The position numbers were made by a program, and so were the translations under genes. From the NCBI GenBank assembly GCA_027486655.1, contig JAIXOR010000001.1, forward strand, positions 165,407-229,406: a stretch of DNA of 64,000 nt. The letters are read 5' to 3'. Below the pieces are notes generated by a model, which ran no database searches, had not been told where the DNA came from, and worked only from the letters and a program-made list of their open reading frames with translations. How positions within the stretch are numbered: the stretch's first letter is position 1; the number at the start of each line of letters is the position of its first letter. Source of the stretch: Verrucomicrobiaceae bacterium. GTDB lineage: Bacteria > Verrucomicrobiota > Verrucomicrobiia > Verrucomicrobiales > Akkermansiaceae. Of this stretch, positions 43,187 through 51,837 are shown in pieces.

Positions 43187-43924
43187 TCACTTCAGCCCGA
43201 GCACGTCCTGCATGTCGTAGAGGCCGGCGGGTTTGTCGGAGAGCCAGAGGGCGGCGCGGACGGCGCCGGCGGCGAAGGTGAGGCGTGAGGAAGCCTTGTG
43301 GGTGAGTTCGACGCGTTCGCCATCGGCGGCGAAGATCACGGTGTGGTCGCCGACGACGTCGCCGCCGCGCAGCGTGTGCATGCCGATTTCCCTGGGTTTG
43401 CGCGGGCCGATGTTGCCGAGGCGGCCGTGGGTGATGTCGTCCTGATAGGAGGTTCCGGTTTCTTCGTTGAGGATTTCCAGGAGGGTGCGTGCGGTTCCGG
43501 AGGGCGAGTCGATTTTGTGTTTGTGGTGCATCTCGACGACCTCGATGTCGAAGCGGTCCTGGCGGAGGACGCGTGCGGCATGGCGGGTGAGCCAGAAGAG
43601 CGTGTTGACGCCGACCGAGTAGTTGGAGGCGAAGACGATGGGCAGGGATCGGGAGGCCTCGCGGATGAGGGCGCGTTCCTCGTCGGTGTGGCCGGTGGTG
43701 CCGATGACGAGGCGGGTTCCGGAGGCGAGCGCGGCCTCGATGACCTGACGGGTGAAGGAGTGGACGGTGAAGTCGATGGCGCAGGCGGCTTGTTGGAAGG
43801 CGGCGTTGAGGTCCTCGCCGACGTCGTGGGTGGCGGAGACGGTGACGAGGGGTTCTGCCGCGGCGGCCTGGAGCAGGGCCTGGCCCATGCGGCCGGATTT
43901 TCCGGTGATGAGAAGGTTGAGCAT
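43187..43924 (-). CDS. dapB: 4-hydroxy-tetrahydrodipicolinate reductase
   Basis: A 245-residue NAD(P)H reductase of lysine/diaminopimelate synthesis. Motifs: LLITGKSGRMGQALLQ (dinucleotide fold), CAIDFTVHSF, VIGTTGHTDEER, SNYSVGVNTLFWL, and the catalytic EVVEMHHKHKIDSPSGTA (His and Lys with the SGT substrate loop). The usual C-terminal HKASSRLTFAAGAVRAALWL is present. Stop at 43187 leaves 17 bp before the PDZ protein gene. Confidence 0.95.
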   Translation of the reverse strand: MLNLLITGKSGRMGQALLQAAAAEPLVTVSATHDVGEDLNAAFQQAACAIDFTVHSFTRQVIEAALASGTRLVIGTTGHTDEERALIREASRSLPIVFASNYSVGVNTLFWLTRHAARVLRQDRFDIEVVEMHHKHKIDSPSGTARTLLEILNEETGTSYQDDITHGRLGNIGPRKPREIGMHTLRGGDVVGDHTVIFAADGERVELTHKASSRLTFAAGAVRAALWLSDKPAGLYDMQDVLGLK

Positions 43925-43973
43925 GTGGAGAGTGGAAGGTGGGTTGTGGGTGATCGGAAGAAGAAACTTGGGA

Positions 43974-46529
43974 TCAATCCTCCCAGATCATGTGTTTGAG
44001 CTGGAGTTGGGAGGCGCGGGTGGCGGCTTCGGCGGCGCGCGGGCCTTTGAAGGAGGCGATTTTCTTGGCGCAGGCGATGGCGGCGGGCCAGCGCCCGGCT
44101 TTTTCCAGCAGGGCGAGGGCGCGGAATCCGCAGAGTTCGAAGTAGTGCCACTCCGCGGGTGGGGCATCGGTTTCGAGCACGGAGTAGTAGGCGATGAAGG
44201 CCTGGCGCTCGCGTTTTCCGGATGGATCCGCGGGGTCGGGGATCTGTTCGAGGGTCTTGCCGCGGAGGTATTGGATCCGGTTGAAGACGGCGGGTTGGTC
44301 CGTGGCGTGGACGAGGAGCTTGTCGTAGACCTCGATGGCGGAGGCGAGGGATTGGGCATCGGTGCCGCCGCGGGCGTAGACGGCTTCGCCTAACAGAAGT
44401 CCTGCGGGCAGGTGAAGCGGATCTTTTTCCTCAAGCGAGGAGAACCATTTGGAAAGGAAGGAGACAGCCTCGGGGAGGCGGTTCATGTCGATGAGCAGGC
44501 GCGCTTTTTCGAGGCGGGCGAGCGGGGAGACGGGGCCCTTGGCGTCGATGGCCTTGTCGAAGAGGATGAGGGCTTCCTGTTGCGACTGGCTGGTCGGAAC
44601 GAGGGCGGCGGAGCGTGCGGCGAGCAGCCAGGCGGCCTGGGCGCGGCCGGGGTCGGTATCGGAGGCGGCGAGTTTCTCGAGCACGAGCCGGGCGTCGTTG
44701 TAGCTCCGGGTTTCGAACAGATTGCGGCCAAGGACGAGCATGGCCTCGGCGGCGGCGGGGTCTGCGGGGAAGCGATCGAGCAGCGAGCGGGCGGCGGCGA
44801 TGGCGGCTGCCGAGTCTCCGGAGCGATCGGCGATGCGCAGTCCGAGCAGGGCGAGGCGTGCCGGAGCGAGGGAGGTGGCGGCATCCGGGGAGCCGATGGC
44901 TTCAAACTGGGATCGCGCGAAGGCAAGGTCCGGAGCACTCCCGGCAAGGGCGCATTCGGCGGCGGCAAGTCGGGCTTCCGGCACCCGCGGGTGTTCGGGG
45001 TGGGTGCTGAGGAACTCCTCGATGGCGGTGCGGCGTTTGGCGAGGTCGGGCTCGGAGAGGGCACGTTCGAGTTCCACATCCGGTGCGATCGAGGGCTCCA
45101 CCGGGCGGGAGTTTTGCTGAATGGTGAGCGAGCCCGGGGTTTCCGTGAGGCGGATGACGGCGGCATTCAAGGAGGCGGCGCGGGCGGCTTCTCCATCGAG
45201 AGCATCGGCGGCTTCCTGATAGAGCGTGACGGCCTGGGCGCGATCGCCACGATCGTAGGCGGCCCTGGCCTCGAGGAATGCGGCGCGGCCTTTGAGAGGC
45301 GGAAGGGAGGTGGTCCGGCGCAGGGTGTCCAGCATGCCAAAAGCGCGGTCCGGCTGGTTTTGGGTGAGGGCGAGCAGGGCCAGTTGGAGCAGGGCGCGGT
45401 CGGCGAGGGGATGGGAGGGAAACTCGAGGCGCAGGCGCTGGAGGAGGGATGAGGCTTCGGCGATTGCGGAGGGCGTCGCGCAGCGGAGGAGTCCCAGGGC
45501 CCGGGAGTGGAGTGAGTGGGCGAGCAGTAGCGAACCGGAGGACGGACCGGGCCAGGCTCCGGCGGCGTCGTTGTCAAAGGTGGCGATGAGTCCGGTGGCG
45601 GGGATCTCCGAAGGGGTGATCCACTGGGAGATGCGCTCGAGGATGGGATCCGCGGGGACGGGCGTGGCAGGAAGCAAATCGAGCAAGGCCTCGAAAAGCG
45701 GATCGAGCAGCGGTGAATCCGGATTGTCTTGAATGAAGGCGAGCAGGAATGGGACGGCGGTTTCCGGCGTGCCGCGGGCTTTGAGGGCACGCGCGAGGCC
45801 GGCTGCGGCGAGGTGATGGGTCCGGAGTGACTGGCCGCGGGGTTGGTCGATGAGCGCTTGAAAGCGTGCGGCGGCTTCCTCGGGTTTTTGCTCGGCGAGC
45901 AACAGCTGGCCGTCGAGATAAGTGGCCAGTGCTTGATCGGCGGGGGAGAGTCCGGAGCTGGGCGGCAGGATGCGGCGTGCCTCCTCGTAGCGCTGGCGGT
46001 CGAGGAGGATCTCGATTTGGTGGAGGCGGGCCCGGCTGGACGACGGCTGCGAGGCATCCGAGGTGAGGAGGGCAAGTGTGGCGAGCGCCTCATCCTGGCG
46101 ACCGAGGGCGAGCTGGAGGTTGGCGGTGGTCAGGACGAGCTCCGCAAAGTGAGGTGTGGCGCTGCCGCCGAGCAGCGGAATGAAGAGATCGAGGGCGTCC
46201 TGAAGGCGGCCGAGCGAGGCCAGGGCCTGGCCTTTCCAGAAGGTGGCTTCCGGGTGTTTCGAGACGAAGGACTGGTCGAGCAGGTCGAGAGCGTCCTGGG
46301 TTTTCCCCTGACGGATCCATGCTTCGGCGAGGCGGATCGCGACCCGGGTTTTGTCCGCGGGGCCAAGCTCTTTGGTGCTGAGGCAGGTGGAGAAGTGGGC
46401 GGCGGCCATTTCCCAGAGGCCGGAGGCGAGGGCCTCGTCGCCCTTCCGTTCGAGCATGCCGGGTTCCGCCGCCGCCGACAGGGGCCGGAGGGCGAGCAGG
46501 GTGAGCGGCAGGATCCAGACGGATTTCAT
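43974..46529 (-). CDS. Large exported TPR protein
   Basis: An 851-residue protein with a signal peptide (MKSVWILPLTLLALRPLSAAA) followed by tetratricopeptide-type helical repeats over most of its length (AEAWIRQGKTQDALDLLDQ; GQALASLGRLQDALDLF; TANLQLALGRQDEALATLALL; LEARAAYDRGDRAQAVTLYQEAADAL, and others). TPR arrays are protein-binding scaffolds; here in the periplasm, perhaps for envelope assembly. No enzymatic domain. Leu/Ala-rich composition; its LLLGEA codons include a TTA inside the CTAACAG heptamer. Start ATG 46529. 49 bp before dapB. Confidence 0.8.
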   Translation of the reverse strand: MKSVWILPLTLLALRPLSAAAEPGMLERKGDEALASGLWEMAAAHFSTCLSTKELGPADKTRVAIRLAEAWIRQGKTQDALDLLDQSFVSKHPEATFWKGQALASLGRLQDALDLFIPLLGGSATPHFAELVLTTANLQLALGRQDEALATLALLTSDASQPSSSRARLHQIEILLDRQRYEEARRILPPSSGLSPADQALATYLDGQLLLAEQKPEEAAARFQALIDQPRGQSLRTHHLAAAGLARALKARGTPETAVPFLLAFIQDNPDSPLLDPLFEALLDLLPATPVPADPILERISQWITPSEIPATGLIATFDNDAAGAWPGPSSGSLLLAHSLHSRALGLLRCATPSAIAEASSLLQRLRLEFPSHPLADRALLQLALLALTQNQPDRAFGMLDTLRRTTSLPPLKGRAAFLEARAAYDRGDRAQAVTLYQEAADALDGEAARAASLNAAVIRLTETPGSLTIQQNSRPVEPSIAPDVELERALSEPDLAKRRTAIEEFLSTHPEHPRVPEARLAAAECALAGSAPDLAFARSQFEAIGSPDAATSLAPARLALLGLRIADRSGDSAAAIAAARSLLDRFPADPAAAEAMLVLGRNLFETRSYNDARLVLEKLAASDTDPGRAQAAWLLAARSAALVPTSQSQQEALILFDKAIDAKGPVSPLARLEKARLLIDMNRLPEAVSFLSKWFSSLEEKDPLHLPAGLLLGEAVYARGGTDAQSLASAIEVYDKLLVHATDQPAVFNRIQYLRGKTLEQIPDPADPSGKRERQAFIAYYSVLETDAPPAEWHYFELCGFRALALLEKAGRWPAAIACAKKIASFKGPRAAEAATRASQLQLKHMIWED

Positions 46530-46588
46530 CGTCGCCCTGGATACTGGACCTGCATCCGGCGCATGGCCAGTCCGGATGCGGTGGAAAA

Positions 46589-47212
46589 TCACGGGCAAGT
46601 GCCGAACATGCGGTCACCCGCGTCGCCAAGACCGGGAAGGATGTACCCCTTGGCATTCAGGCATCGATCGAGGGCCGCGGCGAACACCGGCACTTCGGGA
46701 TAGGCGGTTTCCAACGCGGATACCCCTTCCGGGGCGGCGACGAGGCAGGCGAAGCGGATGTTGCGGGCACCGGCATCCTTCATGCGCCGCACGGCTTCCA
46801 CGGCGGAACCTCCGGTGGCCAGCATCGGGTCCAGGACGATCACGTCCCGCTGGTGGAGAGCGGGCGGGTGCTTGATGTAATAGGGCTCCGGAAGAAGGGT
46901 CTCCTCGTTGCGCGCAAGGCCGATGTGGGCGACGGAAGCCTGGGGGATCATGTCCAGGAAACCGTCGAGAAACGCGAGACCGGCGCGCAGCACCGGTACC
47001 AGGGTGATCTCACGGATGAGATGGCGACCGGATGTGATTTCCAGCGGTGTGGTGCAGGGGACCACCTGGGTTTCCAAATCCTCGGTCACGTAAGGGGCCA
47101 TCAGCGAGGCGATGCGCCGGAGCCGCTGCCGGAACTCGGGCGACGGGCAGGAGGGTTCCCGGAGGCGCGTCAATTCGCCGGCGATGAGCGGATGATCGAG
47201 GGTCCGGAACAT
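46589..47212 (-). CDS. upp: Uracil phosphoribosyltransferase
   Basis: A 207-residue salvage enzyme making UMP from uracil and PRPP. Seen: LREITLVPVLRAGLAFLDGFLDMIP-type block (split), RNEETLLPEPYYIKHP, the PRPP loop VIVLDPMLATGGSA, and the uracil-binding C-terminus GYILPGLGDAGDRMFGT. Length is normal. It starts 7 bp after the NtrC-like gene, an unusual partner. Confidence 0.95.
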   Translation of the reverse strand: MFRTLDHPLIAGELTRLREPSCPSPEFRQRLRRIASLMAPYVTEDLETQVVPCTTPLEITSGRHLIREITLVPVLRAGLAFLDGFLDMIPQASVAHIGLARNEETLLPEPYYIKHPPALHQRDVIVLDPMLATGGSAVEAVRRMKDAGARNIRFACLVAAPEGVSALETAYPEVPVFAAALDRCLNAKGYILPGLGDAGDRMFGTCP

Positions 47213-47219
47213 TGCGGGC

Positions 47220-48599
47220 TTATCGGGCGAGCAGTTTCTTCAATTCGGCCGGGGTGAGATTCAGGACGGTCGCGGCCTCCTTCATGTCACCGGCGGAGCG
47301 ATCCAGCGCGCGTCCGGCGATTTCACGGGACACCCACTCTAACAGGCTCACCCCGGCGGGGGCGACGTTGATCAATTGGTCGATGGCCGTCGATATCATC
47401 GCCGGAGACTTCGCCGGGGCGGACGCGAGGGGGATGTCCTTGGGCAGCAGGATGTTCGACGAAGCCAGCGCGCAGGCGCGTGCGATCGTGTTTTCCAGTT
47501 CGCGGACGTTGCCCGGCCATGTGTGGACTTGCAGCAGGTTGACCGCTTCTGCGGAAAGGCGGATGCGGGCCATGCCGTTCTTGCGGGTGATCCGCTGGAG
47601 GAAGAACTCTGCCAGAAGCGGGATATCCTCAAGCCTCTCCCGCAACGGAGGAATGCGGATTTCCACCACATTGAGGCGGTAGTAGAGGTCCTCGCGGAAG
47701 CGCCCGGCGGCGACTTCCTCAGCGAGGTTCTTATGGGTGGCGGCGATGATCCGGACGTCGGTGGTGATCGTTTCGTTCGAACCCACGCGGGAGAATGAGC
47801 CGTCCTGCAACACGCGCAGGAGCTTCACCTGGATTGAGAGCGGCATGTCGCCAATCTCATCGAGGAAGAGCGTGCCGCCATCGGCCTGTTCGAAGCGGCC
47901 GGCGCGGCGTGCGATGGCCCCGGTGAAAGAGCCCTTTTCATGGCCGAAGAGCTCGCTTTCCAGAAGGTTTTCCGGAATGGCACCGCAGTTGATGGTGATC
48001 ATCTCCTTCTGGCGGCGCGGGCTGTATTCGTGGACGGCCTTGGCGACGAGTTCCTTGCCGGTGCCGCTTTCTCCGGCGATCAGAACGGGCGCGTCCGAGC
48101 GGGCGACCCGGCCGACGAGCTTGAAGACTTCCTGCAGGGCGCGTGAAACCCCGATCATTTTCACCCGGCCATCGTGTTTCGGCAGTTCGGCGATCGGGCG
48201 GTCCGCCGTGCGGCGGTCCTCCTGGGTCTGCAGCGCGGATTCAACCACGGGGCGAAGTTCGAAAGCGAGCGACTCCTTGCGCAGCACGTCATGAGCGCCC
48301 CGTTGGGTGGCTTCGATGATCTGGCCGGTCGTCGGGAAGCCGGCGGTCAAGATCACCAGGGTCTGCGGGCTCTGCTGGATCACGCGGCCGAGCAACTCCA
48401 TCCCGTCGAATGGCTCCATTTCCATCGCGGCGACCACCACGGCGACATTGGTCTTTTCGATGACCTTGATGGCATTCGCGGCGTTGTCGCAGCGAAGGAT
48501 GCGAAGATCCTTCGCAGCGAGGTGTTTGGTCGCCCACTCCAGGAAATCCAGATCGGGATCGACCAGCAACAGGGTATCTTCGGCGGAGGGGTTCGGCAT
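47220..48599 (-). CDS. NtrC-family sigma-54 activator with degenerate receiver
   Basis: A 459-residue enhancer-binding protein. Receiver domain (residues 9-120) has the acidic patch (LLLVDPD), Thr (VILTAGF) and Lys (LRKES), but the phospho-acceptor Asp is Ala58 in VVVAAMEMEPFDGM. The AAA+ domain has Walker A GESGTGKE, the sigma-54 contact loop ELFGHEKGSFTGA (GAFTGA with Ser), Walker B GGTLFLDEIGDMP and the arginine-finger region FREDLYYRLNVVEI. A Fis-type HTH lies at the C-terminus (MKEAATVLNLTPAELKKLLAR). It turns on sigma-54 promoters, perhaps including the one at 12247, without ordinary phosphorylation. No sensor kinase is adjacent. Confidence 0.9.
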   Translation of the reverse strand: MPNPSAEDTLLLVDPDLDFLEWATKHLAAKDLRILRCDNAANAIKVIEKTNVAVVVAAMEMEPFDGMELLGRVIQQSPQTLVILTAGFPTTGQIIEATQRGAHDVLRKESLAFELRPVVESALQTQEDRRTADRPIAELPKHDGRVKMIGVSRALQEVFKLVGRVARSDAPVLIAGESGTGKELVAKAVHEYSPRRQKEMITINCGAIPENLLESELFGHEKGSFTGAIARRAGRFEQADGGTLFLDEIGDMPLSIQVKLLRVLQDGSFSRVGSNETITTDVRIIAATHKNLAEEVAAGRFREDLYYRLNVVEIRIPPLRERLEDIPLLAEFFLQRITRKNGMARIRLSAEAVNLLQVHTWPGNVRELENTIARACALASSNILLPKDIPLASAPAKSPAMISTAIDQLINVAPAGVSLLEWVSREIAGRALDRSAGDMKEAATVLNLTPAELKKLLAR

Positions 48600-48735
48600 C
48601 GCGGTCGCGGGCAAAGTCAATCAGGGTGGCACCGGATGACACGAAAAAAATCGATGCACGGCCCATCCCTGCGGGATTTGCGGTGTCCGGAAATCCCACG
48701 CCTCCGCATATCCTGCGATGCGTGTGGCTTGAGGC

Positions 48736-48755
48736 GAGTCGCGGATTGGCGACTC
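48736..48755. terminator. Stem-loop at the 3' end of the coiled-coil membrane gene
   Basis: GAGTCGC, loop GGATTG, GCGACTC: a perfect 7-bp stem overlapping the stop codon of the 48754-50097 gene (minus strand). There is no T-run after it, so it could be a weak terminator or a 3' RNA-stability element. The surrounding gap 48600-48753 is otherwise empty of genes. Confidence 0.4.
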
Positions 48756-50097
48756 ACTCGAAGAACTTCTTGAGAGCCCGCTGTTCGTCGGGATCGAGCG
48801 ATTCCTTCCAGACCCGATCCCCGCCTTTGCCGGTGGCCGAGGTTTCGCCGCCGGCGCGGAGGGAGGAGGCATTCTTGTCGATGTCGTGTTCGCCGTCCTG
48901 GAGTTCGAGCAGATCGCCGGGTGCCGCGTTCGAAAGATCCTTGGCGGCGAGTCCTTCGAGATTTCCGGTTTCCACGGCGTCCTTCTCGCGTCCGAGCACA
49001 TTGGGATCGTGGCCCGGGCCGCGCTGGATGCCGCCGGATCCGGGGCCTTGCTGGCCGTCCTTGCCGTTGCCTTCTTGCTCATCGGACATGAGGTCTTCAT
49101 CCCACTCATTGCCTTCACCGCCGCCTTCGCACTGGCCCATGCATTTGCCGTGTTTGTTGAGATTCTTTTTGAGCTGTTCCAACTGATCCGGGGGCAGGTC
49201 CGCGAGGTTCTTCAGATCCATGCCCTTCATTTGTTCGAGGAGCTGCGGGTTGGGTTTCATGGCGCCATTCTGAAGGCCCTTGAGTGCTTGATCGAAATCC
49301 TCCATCAAGCGGTCCTTATCCGCCTGATTCATCTGCGCGCTGTTTTTTTCGAGGGATTCCAGCGCTTTCTCCGCTTTTCCCACCTCGCGTTCGACGCGTT
49401 CGGCTTCCGATTGATGGGACTTCTTCAAGCTGTCGGTCGCTTCCAATGACGAGTGGCTGAACCATTGGTCCTCTTCCTGGGATTTGAGCTCCTCGAGGCG
49501 CTTGCGGGTTTCCTCGAGGTATTTTTCGTCCACCACCTCTTCCTTGGCGAGCATGTCCAGCTCCGATGAAAGCTGCTTCCATGCCTGTGGCTCGTTTGCG
49601 GATCCTTGCGCGCCAGGCTGTTTGGCGGAAACCGGGATCCACAATCCGGCTCCGAGCATCGCCAGGGATCCGAGCATCGGCACCAGGAGGCGGGGCCAGC
49701 GCCAGTGAAGACCGGCGTCCACCTGCGATAGAGGTGCGGGCCATGGCGTCACTCCCTCGCTGGCGGCGGAAAGCGCGTTGCGCAGGCGCATGGTGGCCTC
49801 GATCCGGACCAGCGATTGCTCACGCATCTCGAACTTGCGGCGGGCCAGCGCCAGGCAGGCGAGCCCGATTCCCAGCAAAGTCGCTGCCACGCAAGCGGCG
49901 GCCGCCAGTGGATCGAATCCCGCCATTTCCCGTCGCGCCCAGAGCAGGGCTGCCGCGCTGATCAGCGAGAAAACGAGCAGCGGGGCGGACAGGGTCTCGA
50001 CCCACCACGCGAGGTTGACGCGGCGTTTCACCGCATCCGCCCTGGCCAGCCAGAAATCACGGTTGCGGGCATTTTCCGGAGTTTCCATGCCGATCAT
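48754..50097 (-). CDS. Coiled-coil membrane protein of unknown function
   Basis: A 447-residue protein. The N-terminus has three hydrophobic segments (about residues 36-55, 66-86 and 136-156), followed by a charged coiled-coil section (LDMLAKEEVVDEKYLEETRKRLEEL and later repeats, given in part) and an acidic, Gly-rich region (GEGNEWDEDLMSDEQEGNGKDGQQGPGSGG, in part), ending FFE. This layout is seen in proteins of aerotolerance-type (Bat) and MoxR clusters in this phylum, but no partner genes are nearby. Start ATG 50097 or 50088 (METPEN). Function unknown. Confidence 0.65.
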   Translation of the reverse strand: MIGMETPENARNRDFWLARADAVKRRVNLAWWVETLSAPLLVFSLISAAALLWARREMAGFDPLAAAACVAATLLGIGLACLALARRKFEMREQSLVRIEATMRLRNALSAASEGVTPWPAPLSQVDAGLHWRWPRLLVPMLGSLAMLGAGLWIPVSAKQPGAQGSANEPQAWKQLSSELDMLAKEEVVDEKYLEETRKRLEELKSQEEDQWFSHSSLEATDSLKKSHQSEAERVEREVGKAEKALESLEKNSAQMNQADKDRLMEDFDQALKGLQNGAMKPNPQLLEQMKGMDLKNLADLPPDQLEQLKKNLNKHGKCMGQCEGGGEGNEWDEDLMSDEQEGNGKDGQQGPGSGGIQRGPGHDPNVLGREKDAVETGNLEGLAAKDLSNAAPGDLLELQDGEHDIDKNASSLRAGGETSATGKGGDRVWKESLDPDEQRALKKFFE

Positions 50098-50157
50098 GAT
50101 AGCCGCGATCCGCGGTGAGGCGATTCGAAATGCATGAAAAAACGGTGAAACGCCGGC

Positions 50158-50823
50158 TCAGATCCAGCCCATCGCCTGGTCGAGCGAGGCGACCACCTCG
50201 TCCGCGCCGTGGGCCGCGAGTTCATCCATACTGAAACGCCCGGTGGCCACCGCGAGGCAGCGCGCACCGATGGCCTTGGCGCAGGCAATGTCCTTGGGCG
50301 TGTCTCCGATGATCCAGGTTTCCTGCGGAAGGTAGCGCCTGCCGGAATGTGCCGCGGCGCGATCCAGCGCGACGGGCCCCAGAAGATTGCGGTCGTGGTG
50401 ATCGCTGCCATACGCGCCAAAGGCGAAATAGGAATGCAGCCCGTAGTGCCGCACCTTGGAGGCCGCACCCGCCTCGGTGTTGCCGGTCAGCAGCCCGAGC
50501 AATCCCGCGTTTTTCGCCACGAGCGCCTCGAGAAGCGGTACCACACCGGGCAGGACATGCCCCGGAAATCCGCCGTGCGCCAGATTCCAGTCGAGCCGTT
50601 TCTGATAGACCGCAAGATAACCCGCCACCCGTTCCGGAGTGGGCTCGATGCCGAAGTGGTCGTGCAGGCCGCGCACGATCCCCAGATCGGTCGCGCCCGC
50701 CAGATCCAGTGGCGGACCGTCCGCGCCGAAGACTTCGCGGGTGGCTTCCTGGAGCGCCGCCATGCCGGCTCCCGCCGTGTCCACGAGGGTGCCGTCGATG
50801 TCGAAAAGATAGAGCATGGCCAT
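50158..50823 (-). CDS. HAD-family phosphatase (phosphoglycolate phosphatase-like)
   Basis: A 221-residue haloacid dehalogenase hydrolase: YLFDIDGTLVDTAGAG (nucleophile and acid Asp), GLLTGN (motif II Thr), and IIGDTPKDIACAKAIGARCLAVATG (motif IV acidic pair). The cap is helical, as in Gph. It probably dephosphorylates phosphoglycolate or another small phosphate. 30 bp downstream of infC, so possibly co-transcribed with it. Start is ATG 50823 or the ATG two codons later. Confidence 0.85.
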   Translation of the reverse strand: MAMLYLFDIDGTLVDTAGAGMAALQEATREVFGADGPPLDLAGATDLGIVRGLHDHFGIEPTPERVAGYLAVYQKRLDWNLAHGGFPGHVLPGVVPLLEALVAKNAGLLGLLTGNTEAGAASKVRHYGLHSYFAFGAYGSDHHDRNLLGPVALDRAAAHSGRRYLPQETWIIGDTPKDIACAKAIGARCLAVATGRFSMDELAAHGADEVVASLDQAMGWI

Positions 50824-50853
50824 GCCGCCCGCCTCAGGATCTGCGATGCGGAC

Positions 50854-51552
50854 TTACTTCGGCTCGTCCGCGGGAACCGCGTCGGGGGCCTCGTCCGGCA
50901 CTTCGTCCGGAATGTCCTCGTCGAAATCGTCTTCGTGTTTCTCGTCCTCTTCGAAGTCGTCCTCCTCCATGAGCTCGCCGTGGAAGAGATGGAACTTCCG
51001 CTTGCGCTGGTGCTGGGGGAGGGGGGAGAGGATCATCGCCACGGCGCGGCCGTTGAGGCGCGGTGGCTGGTCGACCTGGGCCATGGTCTTGAGATCCTCG
51101 ATGATGCGGTTGAGCATCACGAAACCGAGCTCTTTGTGAGCGTTCTCGCGGCCACGGAACTGCAGCACGAAACGGCACTTGTGATTGGTGTCCAGGAAGC
51201 CCTCGGCACGGCCCATCTTGATGTTGTAGTCGTGCTGGCCGGTGCCCACGCGGAATTTCACTTCCTTCATGCGGGTGGCGCTCTTGGACTTCTGCTTCTT
51301 GAGCTTCGCCTGCTCGTACTTGTATTTGCCGTAGTCGACGATCTTGCAAACCGGCGGATCCGCCTGGCCTGCGATCTCGACGAGGTCGAGTCCGAGCGAT
51401 TGTGCCTTGGCGAGCGCCTCGCGGGAGCTCATCACTCCGAGTTGTTGTCCGTCGGCGGTGACGACGCGGACGCGAGGGGCGCGGATGCGGTCGTTGACCC
51501 GCGTCATGTCGCGGTAACGACCCCTGTTTTGGTCTTTTTGTGGCTTAGCGAT
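50854..51552 (-). CDS. infC: Translation initiation factor IF-3 with ATC start and acidic tail
   Basis: IF-3 checks start-codon pairing on the 30S subunit. The 232-residue protein has the N-domain (VNDRIRAPRVRVVTADGQQLGVMS), the linker with KYKYEQAKLKKQKSK, and the C-domain (EVKFRVGTGQHDYNIKM; FRGRENAHKELGF). No ATG lies at the correct place; the frame from ATC 51552 follows a strong GGAGG by 8 nt, fitting the known use of AUU/AUC/AUA starts for infC, through which IF-3 limits its own synthesis. About 40 extra C-terminal residues are almost entirely Asp, Glu and Pro, absent from E. coli IF-3. rpmI and rplT are not downstream, unlike in many bacteria. Confidence 0.9.
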   Translation of the reverse strand: MAKPQKDQNRGRYRDMTRVNDRIRAPRVRVVTADGQQLGVMSSREALAKAQSLGLDLVEIAGQADPPVCKIVDYGKYKYEQAKLKKQKSKSATRMKEVKFRVGTGQHDYNIKMGRAEGFLDTNHKCRFVLQFRGRENAHKELGFVMLNRIIEDLKTMAQVDQPPRLNGRAVAMILSPLPQHQRKRKFHLFHGELMEEDDFEEDEKHEDDFDEDIPDEVPDEAPDAVPADEPK

Positions 51553-51837
51553 GGCTTTGTCCTCCGGTGGGTGGATGCGACGCAACGCCACGCGGACGAC
51601 CGAGGCCGGCACGCATGAGCGGTGCGAAGAAGGGTGCGGAACGATAAACCGGACGCCGTGTCATGGAGAGCAGACTGCGGGACCGGACCGACCGGAGAGG
51701 TCGGCAATCGAAACAAGGATGGATCGTTCCTGGAAAATCATGAATCGGCGGTGGGCCGGAATCGCCGCGGGTAGCGACTTGCGACGAGTATCTAGAGAAA
51801 TCCCCGGAAAGCGGCAAGTTTCTTTTTGCGCGGCGGC
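51553..51837 (-). promoter_or_regulatory. Leader and possible promoter of infC
   Basis: A 285-bp stretch without a gene, between infC and cobA/hemD. It holds a possible minus-strand promoter: TTGCCG at 51817-51812, 17 bp, TAGATA at 51794-51789. From there the infC leader would be about 230 nt long. No terminator-like hairpin is obvious, though long infC leaders are often regulated by ribosomal proteins or attenuation. Confidence 0.4.
51561..51565 (-). promoter_or_regulatory. Ribosome binding site of infC
   Basis: GGAGG on the minus strand, 8 nt before the ATC start at 51552. It decides the start because no ATG or GTG with a comparable site lies in the correct place; the next in-frame ATG (51507) would remove the conserved basic N-terminal segment. 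Confidence 0.8.

Noticed and set aside
50104..50118. GC hairpin CCGCG-ATC-CGCGG between the coiled-coil gene and the phosphatase gene as a terminator
   Set aside because: Only a 5-bp stem, no T-run, and the genes run the same way with a short gap.
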